Position numbers and translations under genes: made by a program | The notes under the pieces: generated by a model | Told to the model about the DNA's origin: nothing | Seen by the model: only the letters and a program-made list of their open reading frames with translations | Database searches by the model: none | In this document: positions 27,512 to 35,470 of the stretch, piece by piece | Numbering within the stretch: the first letter of the stretch is position 1 | Layout: every line of letters starts with the position of its first letter | From: Phytoactinopolyspora mesophila | GTDB taxonomy: Bacteria > Actinomycetota > Actinomycetes > Jiangellales > Jiangellaceae | DNA length: 64,000 nt | NCBI RefSeq assembly: GCF_010122465.1 | Contig: NZ_WLZY01000002.1 | Span: 385,076 to 449,075, forward strand | Reading direction: 5' to 3'

Positions 27512-28231
27512 ATGATGCCCAAGACGGCCGCGCATGATGTAGGCGATCAAGGCGTTGGTTCGGCGCCCAACGGCCACACCGGCTTGCTGGATGTTCGTGA
27601 ACGCGGAACGGCTGCACGAGTGCGGTACTCGCGACGGCGCGGACTCATTGGGCTGGGCGTCGCATTTCTGGCCTTGGGCGGTGGCGGTGCCTATGTGCTC
27701 GCCGAACGGGCCAGCGACGCGGTCGAGGTGATCGCGATGATGGCGGACGTGCCTAGGGGGCACGTCATCAGCGAACATGACTTGACCACCGCTTCAGCGA
27801 TGCCGGATCCGGCCTTGGCGCCGATTCCCGCCTCGCGCATTCCTGAGATCGTCGGTCAACGCGCCGCGGCGGACCTGTCGCGGGGGAGCCTGCTCACTGA
27901 CGAGTCCGTAACTACTCAGATGCTGCCAGCGGCGGGTGAAACAGTTGTTGGCGTTGCCGTCACAGAGGCGCAGCTGCCAACTGAGCCAATTGCTCCGGGC
28001 TCACGCGTGCGGATCTTCGATACACCGAATGCGGGAGACGATCCGCCGGCGACGACGCCGGACTCGATCGCCGCGTCGGTTGTGAGTGTCACCAGCGACG
28101 TCACGACGGGCCACATCGTCGTCAATGTTTTGGTTCGTAGCAACGTGGCCGGTGATCTTGTCGCGCGGGTTGCCACTGGTCGTGTCGGAATCGTCTTGGA
28201 CTCGCTGGAGGAGGACGGTGACGGGTTGTGA
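27512..28231 (+). CDS. SAF-domain pilus assembly protein (CpaB/RcpC-like)
   Basis: A 239-residue protein with one N-terminal membrane helix (RGLIGLGVAFLALGGGGAYVLAE) followed by an extracellular SAF domain (DVPRGHVISEHDLTTASAMPDP...GQRAAADLSRGSLLTDESV). CpaB/RcpC proteins form part of the Tad secretion channel or tether it to peptidoglycan. ATG at 27512 is the first of two adjacent ATGs. The stop overlaps the GTG of the next gene, and this is the first gene of the Tad operon. Confidence 0.82.
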   Translation: MMPKTAAHDVGDQGVGSAPNGHTGLLDVRERGTAARVRYSRRRGLIGLGVAFLALGGGGAYVLAERASDAVEVIAMMADVPRGHVISEHDLTTASAMPDPALAPIPASRIPEIVGQRAAADLSRGSLLTDESVTTQMLPAAGETVVGVAVTEAQLPTEPIAPGSRVRIFDTPNAGDDPPATTPDSIAASVVSVTSDVTTGHIVVNVLVRSNVAGDLVARVATGRVGIVLDSLEEDGDGL

Positions 28232-29022
28232 CGGTTTTGGCCTTGACGTCAACACGTGGCGCCCCGGGTGTGACGACGCTGGCACTTGCGTTGACGCTCG
28301 CCTGGCCGCGGCCTGCGCTGCTCGTGGAGGGCGATGTCTCGGGAAGTTCGAGCATTAATGCAGGTCACCTGCGAGGTGAGGCCGAGCCGGCACCGAATAT
28401 GGTCGATCTCGCCATAGCGGCCCGGAACAATGCTCTGAACCTCGCCACCTTGCGTGGTGTCACACGCGAGTTGCCACTTGATTCTGACCGGCTGGTGTTG
28501 CCAGGGCTGGCGAATTCCGCGCAGCGCGCGACCTTGACGAAGGACTTCTGGGAGGCGTTGGCGGCTCTTCTCGTCACGTTGCCCAGCCACGGGATCGACG
28601 TGGTGATCGACGCCGGACGGGTCGGCATGCGCGAGGCGCCGAAGGCGCTGGTCGATCGGGCGACGTTGTCCGCGGTGGTCACGCGGAGCAAGCTCGATCA
28701 CATCGTGTCTTTAGCTGCGAACGCTGCTGAGCTCCGTGGTGACGCCGACGTGGCGAACGACCGGGTAGGGGCGATCGTTGTCGGCGAGGGCCAGCCGCAT
28801 TCATCGAAAGACGTAGGCCGGGCCACCGGCCTACCTGTGTGGGCCACGGTTGCCTGGGATCCGGTCAATGCGGATCGGCTATCCGGCGGCAAGGAGATCA
28901 CCAGCCGGACTCGTTTTGAGAAGTCGCCGCTGATGCGAAGCGTCCGATCGGCGATCAGCGAGCTGAACCGTGTTGCCCAACGACGCGAGTACGTGCTGAA
29001 CGGGCGAGGCGGCCGGCCATGA
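28228..29022 (+). CDS. TadZ/CpaE-like ParA-fold protein with altered P-loop
   Basis: A 264-residue ParA/MinD-fold protein. The N-terminal loop reads STRGAPGVTTLA in place of KGGxGKT, so the signature Lys and the P-loop Lys are both missing and ATP hydrolysis is doubtful. VVIDAGRVG resembles the Walker B strand, and VTRSKLDHI and VGEGQP follow later. TadZ-type proteins place the Tad machine in the cell. Start and stop overlap the neighbours (GTGA and ATGA), so it belongs to the operon. Confidence 0.72.
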   Translation: MTVLALTSTRGAPGVTTLALALTLAWPRPALLVEGDVSGSSSINAGHLRGEAEPAPNMVDLAIAARNNALNLATLRGVTRELPLDSDRLVLPGLANSAQRATLTKDFWEALAALLVTLPSHGIDVVIDAGRVGMREAPKALVDRATLSAVVTRSKLDHIVSLAANAAELRGDADVANDRVGAIVVGEGQPHSSKDVGRATGLPVWATVAWDPVNADRLSGGKEITSRTRFEKSPLMRSVRSAISELNRVAQRREYVLNGRGGRP

Positions 29023-30530
29023 CGACGACGCCGGGTACCGACATCACTGATCTGCCGATCTTGCGGCATGCGGCGACCGGGCATGGGACGCCTGGGCCAG
29101 GAGCACGTGATAACTCCTCATCACCCGGCAATGGTGTCGGTTCCGGCCACGTCAATGGCTCTCGGCCGCGACCACCAGGCTCGAGTAAGCGGTCAGGCGG
29201 TGCGCAGGGCAGCGATCTCGATTGGGCACAGATCCGAAGCTTCCGCCGAGTAGCGGCAGACCGGCTCGCGGATCGGCTGCGCGACAGCGATGGTGTGAGC
29301 GAAGAGCATCGGCGCAATGTGGCCCGGCAGATTGTCAGTGAGCTACTGGACGAACACGTCCGTGCCGCTTACCAGGCAGGGGATCAGAGCATCACCCCTG
29401 ACAGTCAGGCTGCAATGGAGAAAGCGATCTTCGACGCTCTGCTCGGGTTGGGCAGATTGCAGCCCTTGGTTGACGATCCTGAACTGGAAAACATCGAGGT
29501 ATTCGGTTGCGAGAAGGTCGTCACCCTGGACCAGTACGGGCGAGTGGAGGAGCTCCCGCCGGTTGCCGACAGTGAAGAAGAACTGCGCGAGATGGTGGCG
29601 AATCTCGCCAGCCACGGCGGCACGACGGAACGGACATTCACCGAGAACAGTCCGATCTTGCATCTGAATCTGCACGGTGGACACCGGCTGGCAGCAATCG
29701 GATGGTTAGCTACCCAGACCGTCATTAATATCCGGCGGCACCGGTTGATCAACGTCACCATTGACGAGCTCGTCGGTGAATATCACACGTTGACCCCGGA
29801 GCTGGCAGCGTTCCTTTGCGCCGCAGTGCAGGCGCGGCGGAGCATCTTGGTCGCGGGGGAGCCGAACACAGGTAAAACCACCCTGCTGCGAGCACTCACA
29901 CAGGTGATTGATCCGGGTGAGAAGATCGCCACCTTCGAGACCGAGCACGAGCTTCATCTCGATGAGCTGCGTTCCTCCAGCATCCGCCGCCCGATCGCGT
30001 TGGCCGCGCGGCCGGGAAGTGGTGAGCAGGGGCCGGACGGACGTCCGGTTGGCGAGGTCACCCTGGACGACCTCCTCGAGGCTGCGCTGAGGCTGAATCT
30101 GGACCGCATGCTGGTGGGCGAGATCCGCGGACCTGAGGCGTTGCCCATGCTTAAAGTGGCTCAAGCAGGGGCGGGTTCGCTGTCGACCATTCACGCTCGC
30201 AATGCCCGAGACGCCATTGAGCGGCTTGCCACCTGCCTTCTGGAAGCTGGTCCACACATCACTGACGTGCTGGCACATCGGCTGTTGGCACACCATGTCG
30301 ACCTGATCGTGCATATCAAGCTCCGTGCTAACCGTGGCGGCGATGGGCAGGTCAAGCAACGCCGCTACGTGGACGAGGTCATCGCACTGGAACCCGGCGA
30401 GCGGGGCATGCCGGCCGTCACCGATGTGTTCACCGCTGGCCCGAACGGTGTGGCCATGCCCGGCACACCGCCGCCCTGGATCGGTGAACTGGCTGATCAT
30501 GGCTACCGGCCTTCCCAGGAATGGCCATGA
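29019..30530 (+). CDS. tadA: TadA/CpaF secretion ATPase
   Basis: A 503-residue type II/IV secretion ATPase that drives Flp pilus polymerisation. Walker A is AGEPNTGKTTLL, the Asp box area reads ATFETEHELHL, Walker B is RMLVGEIRGPEAL, and the His box reads GSLSTIHARNARDAIERL. The first 60 residues are a disordered Gly/Ser/Pro region. The protein has full family length. Start overlaps the TadZ-like stop and the end overlaps the TadB start. Confidence 0.93.
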   Translation: MTTTPGTDITDLPILRHAATGHGTPGPGARDNSSSPGNGVGSGHVNGSRPRPPGSSKRSGGAQGSDLDWAQIRSFRRVAADRLADRLRDSDGVSEEHRRNVARQIVSELLDEHVRAAYQAGDQSITPDSQAAMEKAIFDALLGLGRLQPLVDDPELENIEVFGCEKVVTLDQYGRVEELPPVADSEEELREMVANLASHGGTTERTFTENSPILHLNLHGGHRLAAIGWLATQTVINIRRHRLINVTIDELVGEYHTLTPELAAFLCAAVQARRSILVAGEPNTGKTTLLRALTQVIDPGEKIATFETEHELHLDELRSSSIRRPIALAARPGSGEQGPDGRPVGEVTLDDLLEAALRLNLDRMLVGEIRGPEALPMLKVAQAGAGSLSTIHARNARDAIERLATCLLEAGPHITDVLAHRLLAHHVDLIVHIKLRANRGGDGQVKQRRYVDEVIALEPGERGMPAVTDVFTAGPNGVAMPGTPPPWIGELADHGYRPSQEWP

Positions 30531-31417
30531 ACCCGCCGGTAGCTGCGCTTCTCGCTGTCACAACCTTGGGCGGCTTGTGGCTGATTGTTGCCGGACTCAT
30601 TCCGGTGCCTGAGAGCGACGTTGCACGTGGTCGGGACCGCCTGAACCGACGATTGCGGGCGGTGCGCGGCCAAACACCTGCCCAGCGTCGCCGACGAGCC
30701 CTGCTCGGGGCGGGATGCGGCGCCGGTGTATTGATCTGGCTGCTGACCGGCTGGCTCCTTGCCGTCCCTGCGGTGCCAGCAGCGATCGTCGGCTTGCCGG
30801 TGCTACTGCAGACTTCTGCTGACAAACAGGAGATCGCCCGCCTTGAGGCTATGAGCGCCTGGACGCGTGATCTTGCAGGCGTGATCGGTGCGGGCATTGG
30901 CATCGAGCAAGCCATCCGAACGAGCCTGGCCACGGTTCCGCCACCCATCCGAGCCGAGGTTGGGCGGCTGGTAGCCCGGATTCAAGCCCGCTGGGAGACT
31001 CCCGACGCACTTCGTGCGTGGGCGGACGACATCGATGACGCGACCGGCGATCTGATCGCGTCCGCGCTTGTCCTCGGTGCACAACGACGTGGCGCCCAGT
31101 TGGCCAAGGTTCTGACCGGGTTGGCTGACACGGTCGCCGACGACGTGCGCATGCGACGCAACGTGGCCGCGGAACAAGCCAAGCCACGCGCCAATGCACG
31201 CGTGATCACGCTCATCACTGTCTGTGGCCTGGCGTTCCTCTTCGTGACCCCGTACTCCGAGCCGTACGGCACCACCTTGGGCCAAGCCGTCCTTGCGGTG
31301 TATCTCAGCCTGTACGTCGGGTGCTTGATGTGGTTGCGAAGCATTACCCGTTCGCCGCGGCAGACTCGCATCCTCGATCTCGAGGTCCGACAGACGGTCG
31401 GGGGTGGACTTTCGTGA
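30527..31417 (+). CDS. tadB: TadB-like inner-membrane platform protein
   Basis: About 296 residues, with helices near the N-terminus (VAALLAVTTLGGLWLIVAGLI and AGCGAGVLIWLLTGWLLAVPAVPAAIVGLPVLL) and at the C-terminus (ARVITLITVCGLAFLFV and TLGQAVLAVYLSLYVGCLMWL), and a GspF-type cytoplasmic domain between (ARLEAMSAWTRDLAGVIGAGIGIEQAI). It anchors the TadA motor. ATG at 30527 overlaps the TadA stop and has AGGA seven bases upstream; ATG at 30521 is too close to that site. Confidence 0.88.
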   Translation: MNPPVAALLAVTTLGGLWLIVAGLIPVPESDVARGRDRLNRRLRAVRGQTPAQRRRRALLGAGCGAGVLIWLLTGWLLAVPAVPAAIVGLPVLLQTSADKQEIARLEAMSAWTRDLAGVIGAGIGIEQAIRTSLATVPPPIRAEVGRLVARIQARWETPDALRAWADDIDDATGDLIASALVLGAQRRGAQLAKVLTGLADTVADDVRMRRNVAAEQAKPRANARVITLITVCGLAFLFVTPYSEPYGTTLGQAVLAVYLSLYVGCLMWLRSITRSPRQTRILDLEVRQTVGGGLS

Positions 31418-32301
31418 TGACTCAGACGACGATCGCTGCCGGCCTCGTGGCCGGGCTCGGAGCGTTCATGGTTGTCCGGGAATTCCGACCCAGATACCCG
31501 CATCCCGTCGACGCCGCCGCCAGGCTGACCAACACACACCGGATCGCACCGCTGGCAAGGAGCGCTGGCGTCTCGGTACCCGAACGCCTCGGCGGCGCCT
31601 TGTTGAGACGGGGCTGGTCGTCAACGCTGATGCGCATACCACATCGCGATTTATCCCTGTTGGGAATGAGCGTGAGCCGGTTCCTCGGGGAACGCGCCGT
31701 ATTAGCGATGCTGGGCTTGGCCTCCCCGACCGTCGCTGCGCTGACGGCATCCCTGGCGGGCTGGACACCGCCCGTCGTCGTACCCGCAGTGTTCAGTCTC
31801 GCCGCCGCGGCCGGCCTATCCCTCATCCCGTATTTCATGGTGGCGAACCAGGCCAACCGTGCCAGAGCAGAGTTCGCGCGGGCCATGACCTGTTTCGTCG
31901 ATCTCGTCGCACTTGAACGCGCGGGCGGCGCCGGTCCAATCCAAGCGCTCGAACACGCCGCGAGCGTGGGCGATTCATGGGTATTCCGCAGGCTGCGAGA
32001 CGAACTTGCACGTGCTAGATACCGCGGCACACCAGCGTGGGAGGCGCTTCGCCACGTCGGAGAGGAGCTTCGCCTGCCCGAACTGGTCAAGGTCGGTGAC
32101 GTCATGAAACTCGCCGGGGTCGAGGGCGCAACCGTCTACGGCAACCTGCGTGCGCGTGCCCAAGACATGCGGGCCGAGTTGCTGGCTCACGACAAGGCTC
32201 AAGCCGGTGTCCGTACCGAACGCGCGACGGCCCCCGTCGCGGTGACCTCGATCGTATTTCTGCTCATCATCGCTACCCCGATGGCGCTCGCCATCCAATA
32301 G
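31414..32301 (+). CDS. tadC: TadC-like inner-membrane platform protein
   Basis: About 295 residues, second GspF-like subunit of the Tad platform. It shows an N-terminal helix (IAAGLVAGLGAFMVV), central helices (AVLAMLGLASPTVAALTASLAGW, VVVPAVFSLAAAAGLSLIPYFMV), the conserved GAGPIQALEHAASVGDSW...LPELVKVGDVMKLAGVEG region and a C-terminal helix (APVAVTSIVFLLIIATPMALAI). GTG at 31414 overlaps the TadB stop. Forms a pair with TadB. Confidence 0.87.
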   Translation: MMTQTTIAAGLVAGLGAFMVVREFRPRYPHPVDAAARLTNTHRIAPLARSAGVSVPERLGGALLRRGWSSTLMRIPHRDLSLLGMSVSRFLGERAVLAMLGLASPTVAALTASLAGWTPPVVVPAVFSLAAAAGLSLIPYFMVANQANRARAEFARAMTCFVDLVALERAGGAGPIQALEHAASVGDSWVFRRLRDELARARYRGTPAWEALRHVGEELRLPELVKVGDVMKLAGVEGATVYGNLRARAQDMRAELLAHDKAQAGVRTERATAPVAVTSIVFLLIIATPMALAIQ

Positions 32302-32373
32302 CCCCGAAACACCGACACGAGAGGTAGACGACACACCGCCACCAACTGACACCGTTCCGAGGGGAAGATCTCC

Positions 32374-32580
32374 ATGTCCGACCGCATCCTGACCGTCACG
32401 ACCCGGCTCGCTGAATTCGGTGTCCGCATAGGCGATCGTCTGGCGAGCGCACGACGAGAGAAGGGCGCATCCGCGCTCGAATACGTCATCGTCGCAGCCA
32501 TCCTTTTCCCGATAGTGGTGGCCGCGGCCGTATGGATTGGCAGCGTGATCTCTAGCCGTTCCGAAGAGATCCAACCGTAA
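32374..32580 (+). CDS. flp: Flp-type pilin subunit
   Basis: A 68-residue prepilin. After a charged leader, KGASALEYVIVAAILFPIVVAAAVWIG shows the Flp-type cleavage region with the conserved Glu-Tyr pair five and six residues after the Gly, followed by a single hydrophobic helix. It should be cut by a TadV/CpaA prepilin peptidase, which is not found in this window. GAGGGGAAG lies upstream of the ATG. It is set apart by 72 bases from tadC, which may allow extra control. Confidence 0.85.
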   Translation: MSDRILTVTTRLAEFGVRIGDRLASARREKGASALEYVIVAAILFPIVVAAAVWIGSVISSRSEEIQP

Positions 32581-32586
32581 ACGGCC

Positions 32587-32967
32587 ATGACTCTTCGACG
32601 GCGGGAACGCGGCGCGATCGCACTGGAATCAGTGATCATCTGGCCAACGGTCATTCTCGCGCTCGTGGTCGTCATGCAAGGTGCGCTGTGGTTTCACGCC
32701 CGCAACGTGGCTTTGGGAGCGGCTCAGGAGGGTGCTCGAGTCGCGTCGGCCGAATCCCGGGGCGACGGCGCGGCCCGCGCCGCGTCGTTCATTGCCGATG
32801 CTGGCGGGACATCGGTGATGACGGTGAAGAGCGTCACCCAGAGCGATGGCGCAACGACGGTCACAGTGACGGTGACTGGTCGCGCGCCATCGCTCGTGCC
32901 GGGCTTGTCCGGCCCAAAGGTCAGCCACAGCGCGACGGCACCATTGAAGGGGTGGACGACGCGATGA
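32587..32967 (+). CDS. TadE-like pseudopilin (first)
   Basis: A 126-residue protein with a RERGAIALESVIIWPTVILALVVVMQGALWFHAR N-terminal segment, the TadE pattern of a cleavable basic leader followed by Glu and one long helix. The exported part is Ser/Thr/Val-rich. TadE proteins are minor pilins that start or cap the fibre. It begins six bases after the pilin gene and its stop overlaps the next ATG. Confidence 0.82.
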   Translation: MTLRRRERGAIALESVIIWPTVILALVVVMQGALWFHARNVALGAAQEGARVASAESRGDGAARAASFIADAGGTSVMTVKSVTQSDGATTVTVTVTGRAPSLVPGLSGPKVSHSATAPLKGWTTR

Positions 32968-33398
32968 GCCGGCGACGTCAACCACTCGGCGGGGAGCGTG
33001 GATCGGCAGCGCTGGAATGGGCTGCGTGCCTGCCAGGGGTGCTCCTCGTCATCGCTGTCATTGCGCTGGCCGGCCGAGTCAGCACAACGGCCGGGGCAGT
33101 CGAACAGGCAGCCAACGATGCAGCCCGCGCAGCCTCCATAGCTCGCACACCTTCAGAAGCCGTAGCCGAAGCCCGCGCCACGGCGCACATGTCGCTCACC
33201 GGCCAGGGGATCGACTGCCTGTCCACGGGGATCGATGTAGACACATCAGGGTTCCACCGTCCGGCGGGTCAGCACGCCACGGTCGCGGTCACCATCACAT
33301 GCCCCATCCGGGTGATGGACCTCCCGATACCCGGGATCACCGAGCGGGTAGCCACCTCGACCGGGACCAGCCCTATCGACACCTACCGGCAGCGGTGA
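32964..33398 (+). CDS. TadE-like pseudopilin (second)
   Basis: A 144-residue protein with GERGSAALEWAACLPGVLLVIAVIALAGRV at the N-terminus, again the TadE-type leader and helix, followed by an exported domain with two Cys (IDCLSTGID and ITCPIRV) that may form a disulphide. ATG at 32964 overlaps the previous stop. Together with its neighbours it makes a three-protein minor-pilin set. Confidence 0.8.
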   Translation: MSRRRQPLGGERGSAALEWAACLPGVLLVIAVIALAGRVSTTAGAVEQAANDAARAASIARTPSEAVAEARATAHMSLTGQGIDCLSTGIDVDTSGFHRPAGQHATVAVTITCPIRVMDLPIPGITERVATSTGTSPIDTYRQR

Positions 33399-33403
33399 TC
33401 ATT

Positions 33404-33814
33404 ATGACCAGGCAAACACGAAGCGGGTCCGGGGAACGTGGCGCGGTCAGCCTGGCCGTCACCGTTCTCGCGATCGCTCTGATCGCGCTCATCGGCCTTG
33501 TGCACGACGGCGGCCTCAAGGTACAAGCCATGCAACGGGCGGACAATGCCGCCGCCGAAGCCGCACGCGCAGCCGGGCAGCACATCACCGGTAATGATCT
33601 GCTCGGAGGCATAGGACTCGATCGCGCGGCAGCGGTCGCTGCCGCGAGTAGCTACCTGAAACAAGCTGGCATCCACGGCACCGTCGCCATCAGCGGCGAC
33701 ACCATCACCGTGACGACCCAAACCACTGAGCCCACAGTATGGCTGTCGATCATCGGCGTCTCCTCCGTGACCGGGCGGGGTCAGGCCACAGTCCGGATCG
33801 GCGAGGACATATGA
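33404..33814 (+). CDS. TadG-like pilus assembly protein
   Basis: A 136-residue protein beginning with a short basic stretch and GERGAVSLAVTVLAIALIALIGLVHDGG, the Tad/TadG-type Flp-assembly helix, then an Ala-rich exported region (ADNAAAEAARAAGQHI). It is much shorter than full TadG, which has a von Willebrand A domain, so it is a minimal form. GTG at 33395 is an alternative start overlapping the previous stop. The stop overlaps an ATG at 33811. Confidence 0.75.
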   Translation: MTRQTRSGSGERGAVSLAVTVLAIALIALIGLVHDGGLKVQAMQRADNAAAEAARAAGQHITGNDLLGGIGLDRAAAVAAASSYLKQAGIHGTVAISGDTITVTTQTTEPTVWLSIIGVSSVTGRGQATVRIGEDI

Positions 33815-33840
33815 AACAGCAGATGGAGTCGGAGAACGAT

Positions 33841-34470
33841 ATGAACCTTCGGAATGTCCTCGTGGCGATGGCGTGCTCGATGGCTGTGCTCCTGGCTGGT
33901 TGCGCACAGGATGTCGACGACGCAGCGCCGGTGCCCACCGATGGCCAGACCGATGAGCGGGCCGAGGTGACCACACCGGCGCTCACGGCTCCGCCCACCA
34001 CCTCACCAGAGGATGAAGCGGAACAGCAGATCCAGGGTGTTCTGGAGGACTTCGTCGCCGATTGGGACAACTACCGAGCGACAACCAGCGACTACCACGC
34101 AGATGACGAGGGGCAATGGGTCGTTGACCTTGTCGATTCGTGGCCACTCGATCTCGACGCCTACAACCTTCTGTTGGACTGGGCCGGCCGTTGGAGCACT
34201 GCAGGCATGGAACTGCGAGGTGAGTCGATGATCGTGAGCCACGACGTCGTGGTCATCGGGTCCGAAGACGGTGAACCAGAGCATGCGGAGTCAGAGGCAT
34301 GTCTGGACATGACCGAGCTGGAGCCATTCGACTACGACGGACAGGCCGTCGACCTGGCCGATGACGCCACCCAGTACCAGGCCTGGAACATCACGTGGGC
34401 CAATGTCCCGGATGCTGGTTGGACCCTGATAGACATCGACGTCACCGTGGACGAGCCGTGCGAGGCTTGA
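33841..34470 (+). CDS. Lipoprotein of the Tad operon
   Basis: A 209-residue secreted lipoprotein. The signal MNLRNVLVAMACSMAVLLAGC ends in a clear lipobox (LLAGC). The mature part is acidic, with a Pro/Thr linker and a TVDEPCEA end. ATG at 33841 has GGAG seven bases upstream and gives a normal signal length; ATG at 33811 overlaps the TadG stop but adds ten hydrophilic residues. It may stabilise the pilus base or help its passage through the wall. No family recognised. Confidence 0.72.
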   Translation: MNLRNVLVAMACSMAVLLAGCAQDVDDAAPVPTDGQTDERAEVTTPALTAPPTTSPEDEAEQQIQGVLEDFVADWDNYRATTSDYHADDEGQWVVDLVDSWPLDLDAYNLLLDWAGRWSTAGMELRGESMIVSHDVVVIGSEDGEPEHAESEACLDMTELEPFDYDGQAVDLADDATQYQAWNITWANVPDAGWTLIDIDVTVDEPCEA

Positions 34471-35417
34471 TCGTGGCCCTGACGATGGCATCAACCGTGG
34501 CTATCGCGCACACCGCCCATGCAGCCGAGGAATCGTCGACTGAGTACGGGTGCGAGGACGGGCAGTACTACAACGGGTTTCAATGCGTGCCCGAGGACGA
34601 CGAGGAACAAGAAACCACGGGCTGCAGTCAGAATGAGCCCACGGTCCCGGACATCCCGTGCACCGGACCGTTCGGCCCGTTCGATCCGTCATTTGATCGG
34701 TATGTACGGCCGGTTCCCGACGACGAGATCGGGCGCTACGCACCGGATGGCATCTACGGCTGCCCAGGTTGTCTTCACGACGGCATATGGGAGAACTACC
34801 CCGACGGCTGGATCTATCAGTTGCACATGCATATAGGCCACAACACCGGAACACCGTCGCCGTACCAGCTCGATCGGGTGGTGTGGCTGGGAGAGCCACC
34901 TGGATTGCCGCCCGTCGATTCCGCTGTGCTGGCCCAGCAGATCCTCGACGACATGGACCTGGAGCCTGCAGAGGTAGGTATAGCGCCGCGGCCGATCGAC
35001 GAGGACCCCGGGTCAATGGGACTGGTCGGCGCACCCGTCTGGATGTGGGTCGTCGATCCGTCTCCGCAGACCTGGGGCCCCATCACCGACTCAGCGTCGG
35101 AGCGGGGTACCACGGTGACGGTGACAGCTGCGGTTGAGGATGCCGAATGGGATATGGGCGATGGCCGCCGTCATGTATGTACCGAGCCGGGTACACCGTA
35201 CGAGGCGCGCATGGGTGTGCGCGATTCGCCTACGTGCGGCCATCGCTATGAACAGACCAGCGGTTCGAAGCCAGGCCAGGCCTACGTGGTCAGTGTGACG
35301 ACCCGGTGGATCGCTACGTGGGAATCGTCCACGGGCGAGACCGGGGAACTCGATGTCGATCCGCTGACGTCCACTGCGCAAATCCGAATCGGCGAGCGGC
35401 AACTCATCGAACAGTGA
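34458..35417 (+). CDS. Secreted Cys-rich hypothetical protein
   Basis: About 319 residues. A signal peptide (VRGLIVALTMASTVAIAHTAHA then AEESS) leads to a mature domain with at least eight Cys in pairs (YGCEDGQYY, FQCVPED, TGCSQNEP, IPCTGPF, YGCPGCLHDG, RHVCTEP, PTCGHRY), probably disulphide-bonded. The GTG start at 34458 overlaps the lipoprotein end by 13 bases. It sits in the Tad operon and could be a wall-associated adhesin or pilus-tip factor; this is inferred from location and export signal only. Confidence 0.68.
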   Translation: MRGLIVALTMASTVAIAHTAHAAEESSTEYGCEDGQYYNGFQCVPEDDEEQETTGCSQNEPTVPDIPCTGPFGPFDPSFDRYVRPVPDDEIGRYAPDGIYGCPGCLHDGIWENYPDGWIYQLHMHIGHNTGTPSPYQLDRVVWLGEPPGLPPVDSAVLAQQILDDMDLEPAEVGIAPRPIDEDPGSMGLVGAPVWMWVVDPSPQTWGPITDSASERGTTVTVTAAVEDAEWDMGDGRRHVCTEPGTPYEARMGVRDSPTCGHRYEQTSGSKPGQAYVVSVTTRWIATWESSTGETGELDVDPLTSTAQIRIGERQLIEQ

Positions 35418-35470
35418 GCCGCGCTACGGCAAACCATCGGAATTCTCACCGGGCGACAGGGAGGTGCCAC

